Shown piece after piece: positions 1-6,950 of a stretch of DNA of 32,363 bases (positions are counted from its first letter, which is position 1; each line of letters starts with the position of its first letter). Source of the DNA: a virus; IMG/VR virus record IMGVR_UViG_3300010413_000111, positions 1-32,363 of that record; one strand, written 5' to 3'. Below the pieces are notes generated by a model. The model had not been told where the DNA came from. It did not search any database and was given only the letters and a program-made list of their open reading frames with translations. The translations under genes and the position numbers were made by a program.

Positions 1-723
1 AAGTACTTCTGGATCTACACTATCAGCACCAGCAGATGCTGCAGCAGGAGTAACGTCTACCCCGCTTGGAGCTGCCCCTATTTCTGTCGTATCATCCCGT
101 ACAATAAAATCATCTACATAAAGAGTACCTGTAGTATTTGCGCCGAGGTCGTCGGCACCCATACGGAACTCACCATTTATGGCGTTAAACTGATCGTAGT
201 TATCCAGCCCCGTATCGCTCCCCTGCGATACTCCATTGAACCAGCATTGGTGGTACCCATCGTTAGAAGTAGCGTTTGTGGCCTGGACAATAACAGCCTC
301 TATATAAAACGGCTCAGTGGGCATCGTAGAAAGAACAGTCTGAGAGCCCCCTGAATCAGTCTCGTGGTAGTGTCCGGCCTCGTAAGTACCACCATTATTA
401 CGGAGAATAAAACGACCGATTGTGGATACGCCACCAACAGTACCGTCAGTACGTATAACACCAAAAGCAATCCGTTCTCCAGATGCCATGGAGATATCAT
501 TCGGATCTACATACATCCTCCAACGGATAGCTGTGCCACTGACTGTTACTCCAGTCATATTACCATGAGGATCGACACCAGCAGCACTGGTAGTATCTAC
601 TGCCATGCCATAGGTACCAACCAAGGCAGACCCTGTCGTAGCAGACAGGTACGTAGATTGAGTTAGAGAATCAAACTCATTTAGATTTCCGCCCTCTAAG
701 GTAATATGAAAAAGCTCAGCCAC
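1..723 (-). CDS. Partial surface/adhesin protein, ConA-like domain plus start of 23-residue repeats (3' end outside window)
   Basis: The frame is open from a GTG at 723 to the window edge, giving 241 residues with no stop. An AAGGAT Shine-Dalgarno at 729-734 lies 5-6 nt before the GTG and overlaps the stop of the preceding gene, which supports this start. The body looks like a concanavalin/LamG-type beta sandwich, with segments such as CWFNGVSQGSDTGLDNYD, GEFRMGADDLG and LYVDDFIVRDD near residues 165-215. The last ~25 residues (VDVTPAAASAGADSVDPEV) match the repeat units of the proteins at 733-1992 and 2377-4437. The likely role is a virion surface or carbohydrate-contacting protein. That role is inferred from fold-like features and neighbours; the missing C-terminus may carry the same end domain as its relatives. 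Confidence 0.75.
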   Translation of the reverse strand, partial: MAELFHITLEGGNLNEFDSLTQSTYLSATTGSALVGTYGMAVDTTSAAGVDPHGNMTGVTVSGTAIRWRMYVDPNDISMASGERIAFGVIRTDGTVGGVSTIGRFILRNNGGTYEAGHYHETDSGGSQTVLSTMPTEPFYIEAVIVQATNATSNDGYHQCWFNGVSQGSDTGLDNYDQFNAINGEFRMGADDLGANTTGTLYVDDFIVRDDTTEIGAAPSGVDVTPAAASAGADSVDPEVL

Positions 724-732
724 AATTTATCC

Positions 733-1992
733 TTATACTGCCGTAGCTTCAAACTCCAGGTACAAGTTTGTATAGTCTGTTATTGAATCCGCCTCTGCGG
801 TAGACAGCTCTTGTGATGCTGTTACCCAGGTATTGGTTATATTGTTGTGCGTCCAGGACGCCCTTACAGTAGTCGTGCCTTCCTTCAAACGTACTATCAG
901 ATTTATAGTACCAACATCCGGATTCTTTCTATATCTGTAGTTTACGAAATGTCCTCCAGATGTGAGTGGGTCAGACGCAGACTGTAGTTTAGTGCGGTAA
1001 ATATCTGTGCTGGGATTGGAACCACTCTGGATATAGTCTGCATCACTTATCGTGACCTCGTCTATAGACAGGTAAATATTCGTTGTCCCGTCTCCCTCAT
1101 CTGTCCAGTTGCCCAGTAAGTTATCTGTGCTGGGCCTGATATATGTGAGGGCATACACACTTGGATCAACACTGTCAGCACCAGCATCCGCTAATGTTGG
1201 GGATACACTGATTGACCCCTGGCGTACCTCACCTACTAAGCTGTCTGCACTAGCTACTAGGGCAGAGGGTGTATCAGATATAGAACCCAGGCGTACTGAC
1301 GGGTTTACTGAATCAGCTCCAGCAACTGCAGCAGATGGGGTTACCTCTACGGGTTCAAGGATAGCAGCTGTCACCCGAGGTAACGTACCATAAGATACTA
1401 AGTCTCCGCCTGATGTGCTCTCCAGGCGTAAGTCCCAGTAGTCCCCGTTGGTGGCATATGTGCTATCGATCTGGATGGCAAACTCAATCTCTGTGTAGTT
1501 ACCATTCAAACCAATGGTGCCAGTACCTTCCGAAGTGGTACCATCATCGTATTCACCAGCTAACCACGTACCTGTTCCTGGTGCTGTCAGTCTTTCTGTA
1601 GTAGCCTCTCCGTCCGATCTGCTCTGGGTATCATTGGCTTTTATGATCCCATCGGTCCTGGATGAGGTTACTGCTGTAAATGTTGCCCCGCCGTTCTTTG
1701 CAGCATAAAGCTGGAAAGCCCATGGGTCTGTCTTTCCTGCGGTTTCGTGCGCCTGGAGACGTATAAGGAAAGTAACATCTGCTTGCTGTGCTGTTCTGTT
1801 AGCACCTTCTGTATCCAGAGAGTGCCCAGATTCAGTACCATTATCTGTCCCGAACGCCCAGGTACTTGTTTGGATAGTATTAGCAGATGTACCACCCGTA
1901 ACAACGGGCAAACGCAGCCCGTCGCTTTCACGTATCCAGTAACTCCCTTCTATCCTCCAGCCAGGAGGTGGTGTGTTATGGATGTCTTTCAT
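733..1992 (-). CDS. Adhesin-like structural protein with three 23-residue repeats and a shared C-terminal domain
   Basis: About 419 residues. The frame stays open to 2094, but starting there would overlap the preceding gene by 119 nt. The ATG at 1992 overlaps it by 17 nt; a TTG at 2001, preceded closely by AGGGGA, is an equally plausible start. Residues 1-210 are a beta-rich, Thr/Gly-rich region. Residues ~212-283 hold three repeats of the form (V/I)xxTPSxAxAxADSxxPxVxxGS. Residues ~285-419 match the C-terminus of the 2377-4437 protein: WTDEGDGTTNIYLSIDE and VNYRYRK here, YTDENDGITDIYQSIDE and LEYRYRK there, both ending in an acidic beta segment. No catalytic motif is seen. I infer a surface/receptor-contact protein of the virion. 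Confidence 0.75.
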   Translation of the reverse strand: MKDIHNTPPPGWRIEGSYWIRESDGLRLPVVTGGTSANTIQTSTWAFGTDNGTESGHSLDTEGANRTAQQADVTFLIRLQAHETAGKTDPWAFQLYAAKNGGATFTAVTSSRTDGIIKANDTQSRSDGEATTERLTAPGTGTWLAGEYDDGTTSEGTGTIGLNGNYTEIEFAIQIDSTYATNGDYWDLRLESTSGGDLVSYGTLPRVTAAILEPVEVTPSAAVAGADSVNPSVRLGSISDTPSALVASADSLVGEVRQGSISVSPTLADAGADSVDPSVYALTYIRPSTDNLLGNWTDEGDGTTNIYLSIDEVTISDADYIQSGSNPSTDIYRTKLQSASDPLTSGGHFVNYRYRKNPDVGTINLIVRLKEGTTTVRASWTHNNITNTWVTASQELSTAEADSITDYTNLYLEFEATAV

Positions 1993-2380
1993 CTCTAGCA
2001 AATGTCCCCTTTGGTTGTTTGAAATCCGGATCTTCAAGAGCCCGGTTAAATATCTCTCTAAAGGTATTGTTATCAACCGTCTCTCCGAAGACAACTACCT
2101 TCGGCCCAGGCTGCATGATGTAGTCGAAGAGCCCAACGTCATTGGCCCCCCACCATCTGTAGCCATAGCCTCGATCATCCCAAACGTAGTGATGATCTCC
2201 ACAAGTGGTGACCCAGTTATGCCCATCCGGAACCGTCTCTTCAACGATTACCTGGATGCCCCGATGTCTGTAATATGGGATATGGAAAACGCTCTCCACC
2301 TCCCAGGACGCCAGGGTTGTGCCGTCACCAAAATACATCTTCCACTTTCTGTTATTCCCAATCTCAATTAAGTCACTCAT
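1976..2380 (-). CDS. Hypothetical protein, 134 aa
   Basis: The ATG at 2380 overlaps the stop of the upstream adhesin gene by 4 nt (ATGA), a usual sign of translational coupling, and the 3' end overlaps the next gene by ~17 nt. The protein is rich in aromatic residues (Trp and Tyr in GYGYRWWGANDVGLFDYI) and has a hydrophobic strand, QPGPKVVVFGETV, near residues 90-102. I do not recognise the family. No membrane segment, signal peptide or catalytic signature is visible. Lying between two repeat-bearing adhesin-like genes, it may be a small accessory or assembly partner of those proteins; this rests on position only. Confidence 0.6.
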   Translation of the reverse strand: MSDLIEIGNNRKWKMYFGDGTTLASWEVESVFHIPYYRHRGIQVIVEETVPDGHNWVTTCGDHHYVWDDRGYGYRWWGANDVGLFDYIMQPGPKVVVFGETVDNNTFREIFNRALEDPDFKQPKGTFARDERHP

Positions 2381-4437
2381 ACTTCGCTCGCCTCGATTTC
2401 TATTCTAAGTTTCCCATAGTCAGTTATCAATGCAGCGTCCTCTTCCGCCAGAAGCTGCCTCTGAGTAACGTACTCAGTACCAATATCCTCATGTGTCCAA
2501 CCAGTAATTACAGTATCATCCTGATAAATACGTACAATAATATCTACCCTGGATAAGTTATTGTCCTTCCTGTATCTGTATTCCAGGTAATGGGTTGTGT
2601 CCACATCTGGTTCGGAGACACCCTGCAGTTTGCCTAAGTACTTGTCCTCTTCCGGACCCCAGTCTGACTTTATATAATCGTCATCATCAGCAGGGTCTTC
2701 ATCGATCGACTGATAAATATCAGTAATCCCATCGTTTTCATCCGTATACTCTCCCCTGTTTATATCCGCTTTCATGAAGTACCGGAAGAACACCCCCACA
2801 ACATCAACCGTAGTTGCCCCCCTAGCTTCCGCAGTATCTGGGTCTACAGACATGCTGGTATAGAAGTAGTCCGGCTCTATCGTTTCTGTGGCGCACTCAG
2901 CAACATCTGGAGATATGAGCAAAGAGCTCTGGCTTACACTAGGTCCAGCGTTTGCTGTATCAGCTACTGCCGGACTGGGCCATATGGCGGGGGCATCATA
3001 CACATGGTACGAGGGGTCAACCCCAACCGCAGAAGCTGCAGCAGGATCTTGTGTAGTTGAATGGGAGCTAAAGAAAAGATCAGGACCTACAGATTCTGCA
3101 CTAGATGTAGCAGGTTCAGGCCATGCCCCAATAACGGCATCCCCAACATATACAATCGGGGCCTCTGTAGTTACTGACGCTGTGACAGCATACATCACCA
3201 GATCTTGTGGGTTGATTGCCATCGTTCCGGCAGACGCCGGGCCAGGAGATGCGCTCTGTGTTCCCCAGTACAAAGTTGGCGCAACCACAGCAGTACCTGC
3301 AGATGCTGGCTGCGGAGTTATGTTTGCATAGTCATCAACGATCGGGTCTGTAGTAGACGCAACAACGACCGCTGGTGATGGCGTAGCAGTGACCCCGGAA
3401 AAACCTACAGTAGGATCAACACCATCAGCAACAGCAGTCGCTGAGTCGATATCGAGAGTAATATGTCCTTGCCGAACCAGCGGGTCAGAACGAGCTGCCT
3501 TCGCTGCTATAGCATTTGGATAAACAGACATAGAAGACAGAGCAACCTGGGGCCCTGACTTAGATGTTACTATTACAGATGGGGATGGAGTTAGATTGAT
3601 GCTGCCCAGGGTAACAGCAGGATTCACGCTGTCAGCTCCTGCAGACACCGGAGATGGTCCGTAGTTTATACTTCCCTGGCGGGCAGTTGGGTTTACACTA
3701 TCAGCCCCGGCTACAGCAGCAGCTGGGGTTATGTCGATTGGGTCTGGCGTAGACTTCGATATAATTGTGGGCACCCCAACAAAAGGAATGGGGGGCATGT
3801 CCGCATAAGTAACGCAATCTGTATTGGTTAGGGTTCTTCCATTACCAGAATAATCTACAAGGTCATCCACATTGAATAGAGGATTGAAAGAGTGTATATT
3901 GGTCCATTGACTGGGCTGCCCCTGATACATCTCTGCCCACAGCTCTTGCTCTGTAAGCACATCATCCCAAACTTTGAAATAACAAAGCTGTCCGTTGAAT
4001 GATGTCCCACCATAGTTAGTATCCCCGCCAAGCTTAAGGAATGCTGGCGTAAAGTCATCACAATCTCCCTCAGAGTGGGTATTGAAAGAGGTATCTCCGG
4101 GCTGTGCCCAGTATGCTTTTACATCTGTTTGGCCTGTGCCCTGGCATTGGATAGCTACAAATGTCCAGGTATTTGCGCTTGGCGTAGAAGAAAATGCGGA
4201 CCACTCCTCAGAACCATTGTTGGCAACTGTGACGTATAGCTGGTTGGAGCTGTTAAATCCCAACATCCATCGAGAGTCTTCTGCAGCATCCTCTAAACCC
4301 ATTAACATCGAAAAAGATCCCCAGGAAGGATCAGTTGCTCTTCGTATCCACAATGTCATCGTACAGTTTGTGGCAGACGCTGGGAGATTAGTGGTACGCC
4401 TTAGAAAATCGTTATTTGCTGTAATATTAACAGCCAC
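2377..4437 (-). CDS. Large adhesin-like protein: LamG/ConA domain, ~14 degenerate 23-residue repeats, shared C-terminal domain
   Basis: 686 residues. Residues 1-215 read as a concanavalin/LamG-like sandwich (CTMTLWIRRATDPSW, NTWTFVAIQC, GQLCYFKVWDDVLTEQEL, NPLFNVDDLVDYSGNGRTL). Residues ~234-556 are about 14 imperfect units of ~23 residues; the clearest are units 1 and 2 (ITPAAAVAGADSVNP, YGPSPVSAGADSVNP), with a core of TP-x-P-A-x-A and a later D/P-x-V. Residues ~557-686 form an acidic domain shared with the 733-1992 protein. The layout suggests a stalk of repeats between a glycan-binding head and an attachment domain. It starts 3 nt after the upstream gene. An adhesin or fibre role is inferred; which end attaches to the virion is unknown. 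Confidence 0.8.
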   Translation of the reverse strand: MAVNITANNDFLRRTTNLPASATNCTMTLWIRRATDPSWGSFSMLMGLEDAAEDSRWMLGFNSSNQLYVTVANNGSEEWSAFSSTPSANTWTFVAIQCQGTGQTDVKAYWAQPGDTSFNTHSEGDCDDFTPAFLKLGGDTNYGGTSFNGQLCYFKVWDDVLTEQELWAEMYQGQPSQWTNIHSFNPLFNVDDLVDYSGNGRTLTNTDCVTYADMPPIPFVGVPTIISKSTPDPIDITPAAAVAGADSVNPTARQGSINYGPSPVSAGADSVNPAVTLGSINLTPSPSVIVTSKSGPQVALSSMSVYPNAIAAKAARSDPLVRQGHITLDIDSATAVADGVDPTVGFSGVTATPSPAVVVASTTDPIVDDYANITPQPASAGTAVVAPTLYWGTQSASPGPASAGTMAINPQDLVMYAVTASVTTEAPIVYVGDAVIGAWPEPATSSAESVGPDLFFSSHSTTQDPAAASAVGVDPSYHVYDAPAIWPSPAVADTANAGPSVSQSSLLISPDVAECATETIEPDYFYTSMSVDPDTAEARGATTVDVVGVFFRYFMKADINRGEYTDENDGITDIYQSIDEDPADDDDYIKSDWGPEEDKYLGKLQGVSEPDVDTTHYLEYRYRKDNNLSRVDIIVRIYQDDTVITGWTHEDIGTEYVTQRQLLAEEDAALITDYGKLRIEIEASEV

Positions 4438-4440
4438 TGG

Positions 4441-4932
4441 TTATGCTCCGTCTCTGATCTCCACGGCAAGAACGTGACAGTCGCCCGCCATAGTATCATT
4501 TGTGGCGTCGTCCGCATCCCTCTCCAATTGGAACCTGATGTAGTCTCCAGCAGCAGCCCCATCATCGTTAGTTAAAGTACAGGTAATAACGTCAATGTAT
4601 CCCGCTGTGCCGGGTACTGTTGGGGCAGTGATTGTGTTTGCTGTAGCAAAGCTTGTACCAGCATCCAGGTCCACAGCATCACCATCACTAACAGCTTCCA
4701 CAGAGATCTCAAAGTCCACCTTCCCTGTGTTGGTTGCTGCAATATAGTGTATATACGCCGTAATTGTGCCTGTCCATCCCTGAGGCACCACTCGGGTCCA
4801 ATAACATTTCTCAGGGGTAGACTGGTCAAAAGAGAGCACCATGCGACTCGGAGTATTCAACTTCTGTAATTGCGGGTAGTTAGACGCTGGGTATGCAGCC
4901 TCTTCTGGAAGTAAGTTAAATCTACTAGCCAT
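4441..4932 (-). CDS. Beta-rich structural protein, 163 aa
   Basis: The start overlaps the preceding stop by one base (TAATG at 4932). The protein has a run of predicted strands (MVLSFDQSTPEKCYWTRVVP, TITAYIHYIAAT, KVDFEISVEAVSDGD, YIDVITCTLTNDDGAAAGDY, HVLAVEIRDG) typical of the jelly-roll or beta-sandwich proteins that phages encode near tail fibres. No catalytic motif is seen. I recall similar short beta-sandwich proteins from other phage structural regions but cannot name a family. It sits in the adhesin cluster, so a virion-surface role is inferred. Confidence 0.7.
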   Translation of the reverse strand: MASRFNLLPEEAAYPASNYPQLQKLNTPSRMVLSFDQSTPEKCYWTRVVPQGWTGTITAYIHYIAATNTGKVDFEISVEAVSDGDAVDLDAGTSFATANTITAPTVPGTAGYIDVITCTLTNDDGAAAGDYIRFQLERDADDATNDTMAGDCHVLAVEIRDGA

Positions 4933-5219
4933 TAGGTTAGCTCCGTAAAGATTTTCTTAAGGGTTTCTTCATCATAACGCATAAGAGCCACTGCTGAAAA
5001 CAGCAATGCTTTCTGGGCCGGAGATGCGTTTGCCTGGAAGTTAGCCGGAAGAGATGTGTTGAACGTCGAGCTGTTCGCATCTATCCAGGCATCAGTGCTG
5101 TCCACCGCATCTTTGATATCTTGTTTTACTAGGTCTGTGATCGGGTCGGCAGTATCAGAAAGATACCTCATAAACCCTCTCCATACTTTCTGTCTGTCTG
5201 CCTCTGATAATGCAGCCAT
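4932..5219 (-). CDS. Small helical hypothetical protein, 95 aa
   Basis: ATG at 5219; ends with a one-base overlap on the next gene, so the two are probably translationally coupled. The sequence is mainly helical (SEADRQKVWRGFMRYLSD, SPAQKALLFSAVALMRYDEE) with a Thr/Ser-rich middle. It resembles small uncharacterised proteins often found beside phage tail or adhesin genes, but I cannot name a function. It follows a hairpin with a short T run at 5249-5278, so its expression may be lower than that of the genes upstream. Confidence 0.65.
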   Translation of the reverse strand: MAALSEADRQKVWRGFMRYLSDTADPITDLVKQDIKDAVDSTDAWIDANSSTFNTSLPANFQANASPAQKALLFSAVALMRYDEETLKKIFTELT

Positions 5220-5248
5220 TATGTCGCCTCCATATATTTATCCTAAAA

Positions 5249-5278
5249 ATGCCAGCGATAAGATGCTATCCCTGGCAT
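5249..5278 (-). terminator. Probable intrinsic terminator or attenuator
   Basis: On the minus strand ATGCCAG (5278-5272) pairs with CTGGCAT (5255-5249), with an inner GATA/TATC stem and a 6-nt loop, followed by a short run of T. It lies between the genes ending at 5307 and starting at 5219. The T run is short, so it may only partly stop transcription, leaving the adhesin genes downstream expressed by readthrough. Confidence 0.6.
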
Positions 5279-5306
5279 AGTAGTTGACCGTAAATTGTAC
5301 GCCGGA

Positions 5307-5762
5307 TTATTCGGTCAGATCCAGCTCGAGATCGATCAAGGTCAAAGTCTGAGTATCAGACACTGTGCGGTCCGAAGTAAGATCCCAGAAGGCTATGATG
5401 ATACGAGAACCAACGGTTCCGTTGTCATCGGTCAGGACAGCATAGCGGGCACCGTTACCAGATGCGGGGATGTTTCCACCGGACGCAGTCCAGGCGACAT
5501 CCTTAATCTGTAGGATACCCTTATCTGTGGTGTCATCCTCTGTCAGCGTATCGAAATCTGTTCCACCAGGGGTCAAGGAGAACCCGCCCGTAGTGTAGCC
5601 GTTACCAGCTGTGATCTCAGTCAACTGAGAAAGAGTGTTTGTGTCTGCCGTGGGGGCAGTTGCACTTGTGACCAATGCGACATAGAAGTTAGTTGGGATC
5701 GTCGCACCACGAAAAGCCCAATCCAATACTGAGTACTTACCTCTGTTTGTCCAACCTGCCAT
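5307..5762 (-). CDS. Phage minor structural protein, 151 aa
   Basis: ATG at 5762 with a strong AGGAGG upstream. It begins with WTNRGKYSVLDWAFRGATIPTNF, followed by YVALVTS. Phage structural proteins of similar size often share this N-terminal pattern (a small residue run, then VLDW.FR and P.NFYVALVT), in my recollection of the family. The C-terminal half holds beta segments (RIIIAFWDLTSD, QTLTLIDLELDLT). It lies second in the adhesin cluster. Its position in the virion is not shown by the sequence, and a tail-fibre accessory or head decoration role are both possible. Confidence 0.7.
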   Translation of the reverse strand: MAGWTNRGKYSVLDWAFRGATIPTNFYVALVTSATAPTADTNTLSQLTEITAGNGYTTGGFSLTPGGTDFDTLTEDDTTDKGILQIKDVAWTASGGNIPASGNGARYAVLTDDNGTVGSRIIIAFWDLTSDRTVSDTQTLTLIDLELDLTE

Positions 5763-5784
5763 TTTATCCCTCCTAGAGTATTAT

Positions 5785-6153
5785 TTAAGTTGGATCACTA
5801 AACTCAACATCCCATGTGGGTAAGTCAAGTAAGTTATTTTGCGTAACTAACTGTGCATCACAGGTAGTTGTAAACAGTAACCTTGTATCATCGACTAGGG
5901 CTATATGATTTCCAGTCCCTGTAACAGATACCGTAACATCGGACTGGGGTGCGACGGTTGCCCGTCTCCCACCAGATCCCCGGTCCTGCAGGGTAAAGTC
6001 ACTAGAATCTATAGCTACGGACGCCAATCTGTACGTGACTAGGGCCTCTGTTCGATTCGTTGGTTCCTGGCTGCAGAGAGCCAACTGATTCGCATTATTT
6101 ATAATCTCATTCAGCCCTGCATCCAGAACATCATTATGGATGTTTTTCGCCAC
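5785..6153 (-). CDS. Phage structural protein, 122 aa, first gene of the adhesin block
   Basis: The start is a GTG at 6153 with GGAGG 9-10 nt upstream; no ATG fits. The N-terminus (AKNIHNDVLDAGLNEIINN, then LALCSQEPTNRTEA) is of a kind I associate with small phage structural proteins encoded next to tail fibres. The rest is beta-rich (SDVTVSVTGTGNHIALVDDT). It is the first gene after a terminator and a copy of the recurrent 15-bp intergenic motif (6192-6206), so it probably opens the transcription unit running to the left edge. Function is unknown. Confidence 0.7.
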   Translation of the reverse strand: MAKNIHNDVLDAGLNEIINNANQLALCSQEPTNRTEALVTYRLASVAIDSSDFTLQDRGSGGRRATVAPQSDVTVSVTGTGNHIALVDDTRLLFTTTCDAQLVTQNNLLDLPTWDVEFSDPT

Positions 6154-6191
6154 TCTTTGCGACCTCCCCCAGACATGGGTTACTGCTATTT

Positions 6192-6206
6192 ACTACAATC
6201 TATTTT
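6192..6206 (-). promoter_or_regulatory. Recurrent intergenic motif, copy E (13 of 15 bases)
   Basis: The minus-strand sequence AAAATAGATTGTAGT differs at two bases from the exact copies at 10769, 23646 and 30834. It lies just after the terminator at 6222-6244 and 38 nt before the GTG of the first adhesin-block gene. No good -10/-35 pair is visible around it. A phage-specific promoter or activator site is proposed. Confidence 0.5.
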
Positions 6207-6221
6207 GAGGGTAAAAAGCAA

Positions 6222-6244
6222 AAGACCCCTTATTCAGGGGTCTT
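6222..6244 (-). terminator. Intrinsic terminator of the three-gene insert
   Basis: AAGACCCCT pairs with AGGGGTCTT around a 5-nt loop; on the minus strand it is followed by TTGCTTTTT. The stop codon of the PD-(D/E)XK nuclease gene (6232-6230) lies within the hairpin, so terminator and gene end are compacted together. Confidence 0.85.
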
Positions 6245-6745
6245 GTGATTATGGTCTACATGCAGGGCCTCTCTGGGCACCCAGTAATACGATGGGGACC
6301 CCTCTTTGTTACCCTCTTTTGGGGGCCTCTCGAGCAGCTCTTTCAGTGTGCAATAACCAGCATACACAAATATTGGAGAGTGGTCAATCATTAGCACATA
6401 GAAGTCACACTTGGGATCTTTAGGCTCGGTCGGGCAGCGCAGAGACCACGCACCGTCTGGGGTAGTTGTCTTCACATCTATAGTAACTCCGGACTTGGTA
6501 ATGAAGTCATACTCACCAGCTCTTGTAGACGCATTCTGTGAAAGATCCATAAATAGATTGAACATCTTGGCAAAAGCGTATTCACCACAGAGCCCCATGA
6601 TCTCCACTTCTCTAAATGGCCTGTCTGTAGTGTTATGGAAGTCCTCCACAGATGTCTTACGATTTATCTTGTACCTCATATTAGCAAGATAAATCATAGC
6701 ATCAATTTCAGTCTGATCCAGGACTACCCTAGAAGGTGGGCTCAT
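6230..6745 (-). CDS. PD-(D/E)XK-type nuclease-like protein
   Basis: 171 residues. The pattern expected of a PD-(D/E)XK fold is visible: Glu55 in a helix (GEYAFAK), Asp80 (AGEYDF), and D90-V-K92 in the strand VTIDVKTTT. In this family these residues bind the divalent metal and cleave DNA. The start at 6745 has GGGAG 8 nt upstream and overlaps the preceding gene by 17 nt. It is the last gene of a three-gene unit with the metallophosphoesterase. Possible roles are DNA processing, packaging help or attack on foreign or host DNA; the sequence does not choose between them. The C-terminus has His/Cys residues (Cys104, Cys113, HVDHNH) but no clear zinc motif. Confidence 0.75.
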   Translation of the reverse strand: MSPPSRVVLDQTEIDAMIYLANMRYKINRKTSVEDFHNTTDRPFREVEIMGLCGEYAFAKMFNLFMDLSQNASTRAGEYDFITKSGVTIDVKTTTPDGAWSLRCPTEPKDPKCDFYVLMIDHSPIFVYAGYCTLKELLERPPKEGNKEGSPSYYWVPREALHVDHNHKTPE

Positions 6746-6950
6746 GTCTAAATCTCCCGGGCCCCTCTTTCTTTTTCATAACGTAACTACCACCACCAGA
6801 GCTTATGATCTCATAGCCCTCGTCCAGGTAGTGCGCTACTCGAGCCAGGGCCTCATCCACAGAAAAGTGCTGCGTATTCTTTACGCCCTCGGATGTGATC
6901 ACCTTCTCGAGACCGATACTAACATCTATACTAACTAGCTCAGTTGCCAT
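6729..6950 (-). CDS. Small hypothetical protein, 73 aa
   Basis: The frame stays open further upstream, but the likely start is the ATG at 6950, which overlaps the stop of the metallophosphoesterase gene by one base (TAATG). The product begins MATELVSIDVSIGLEKVITS and has a helix (SVDEALARVAHYLDEGYE), a strand (EIISSGGGSYVMKKK) and a basic C-terminus. I do not recognise a family. Tight coupling on both sides suggests it works with the phosphoesterase and the nuclease, perhaps as an adaptor or regulator; that is inference. Confidence 0.65.
   Translation of the reverse strand: MATELVSIDVSIGLEKVITSEGVKNTQHFSVDEALARVAHYLDEGYEIISSGGGSYVMKKKEGPGRFRHEPTF

Noticed and set aside
733-2094. Start of the 733 gene at 2094
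   Set aside because: It would overlap the preceding gene by 119 nt, whereas gene overlaps in this phage are mostly 1-17 nt; starts at 1992 or 2001 fit better.
3400-3760. Regular repeats suggestive of a CRISPR or satellite array
   Set aside because: The ~69-bp period is a coding repeat in frame with a long gene, the units are degenerate, and there are no spacers.
1-6153. Diversity-generating retroelement acting on the adhesin genes
   Set aside because: No reverse transcriptase, template repeat or accessory gene is visible in the window.
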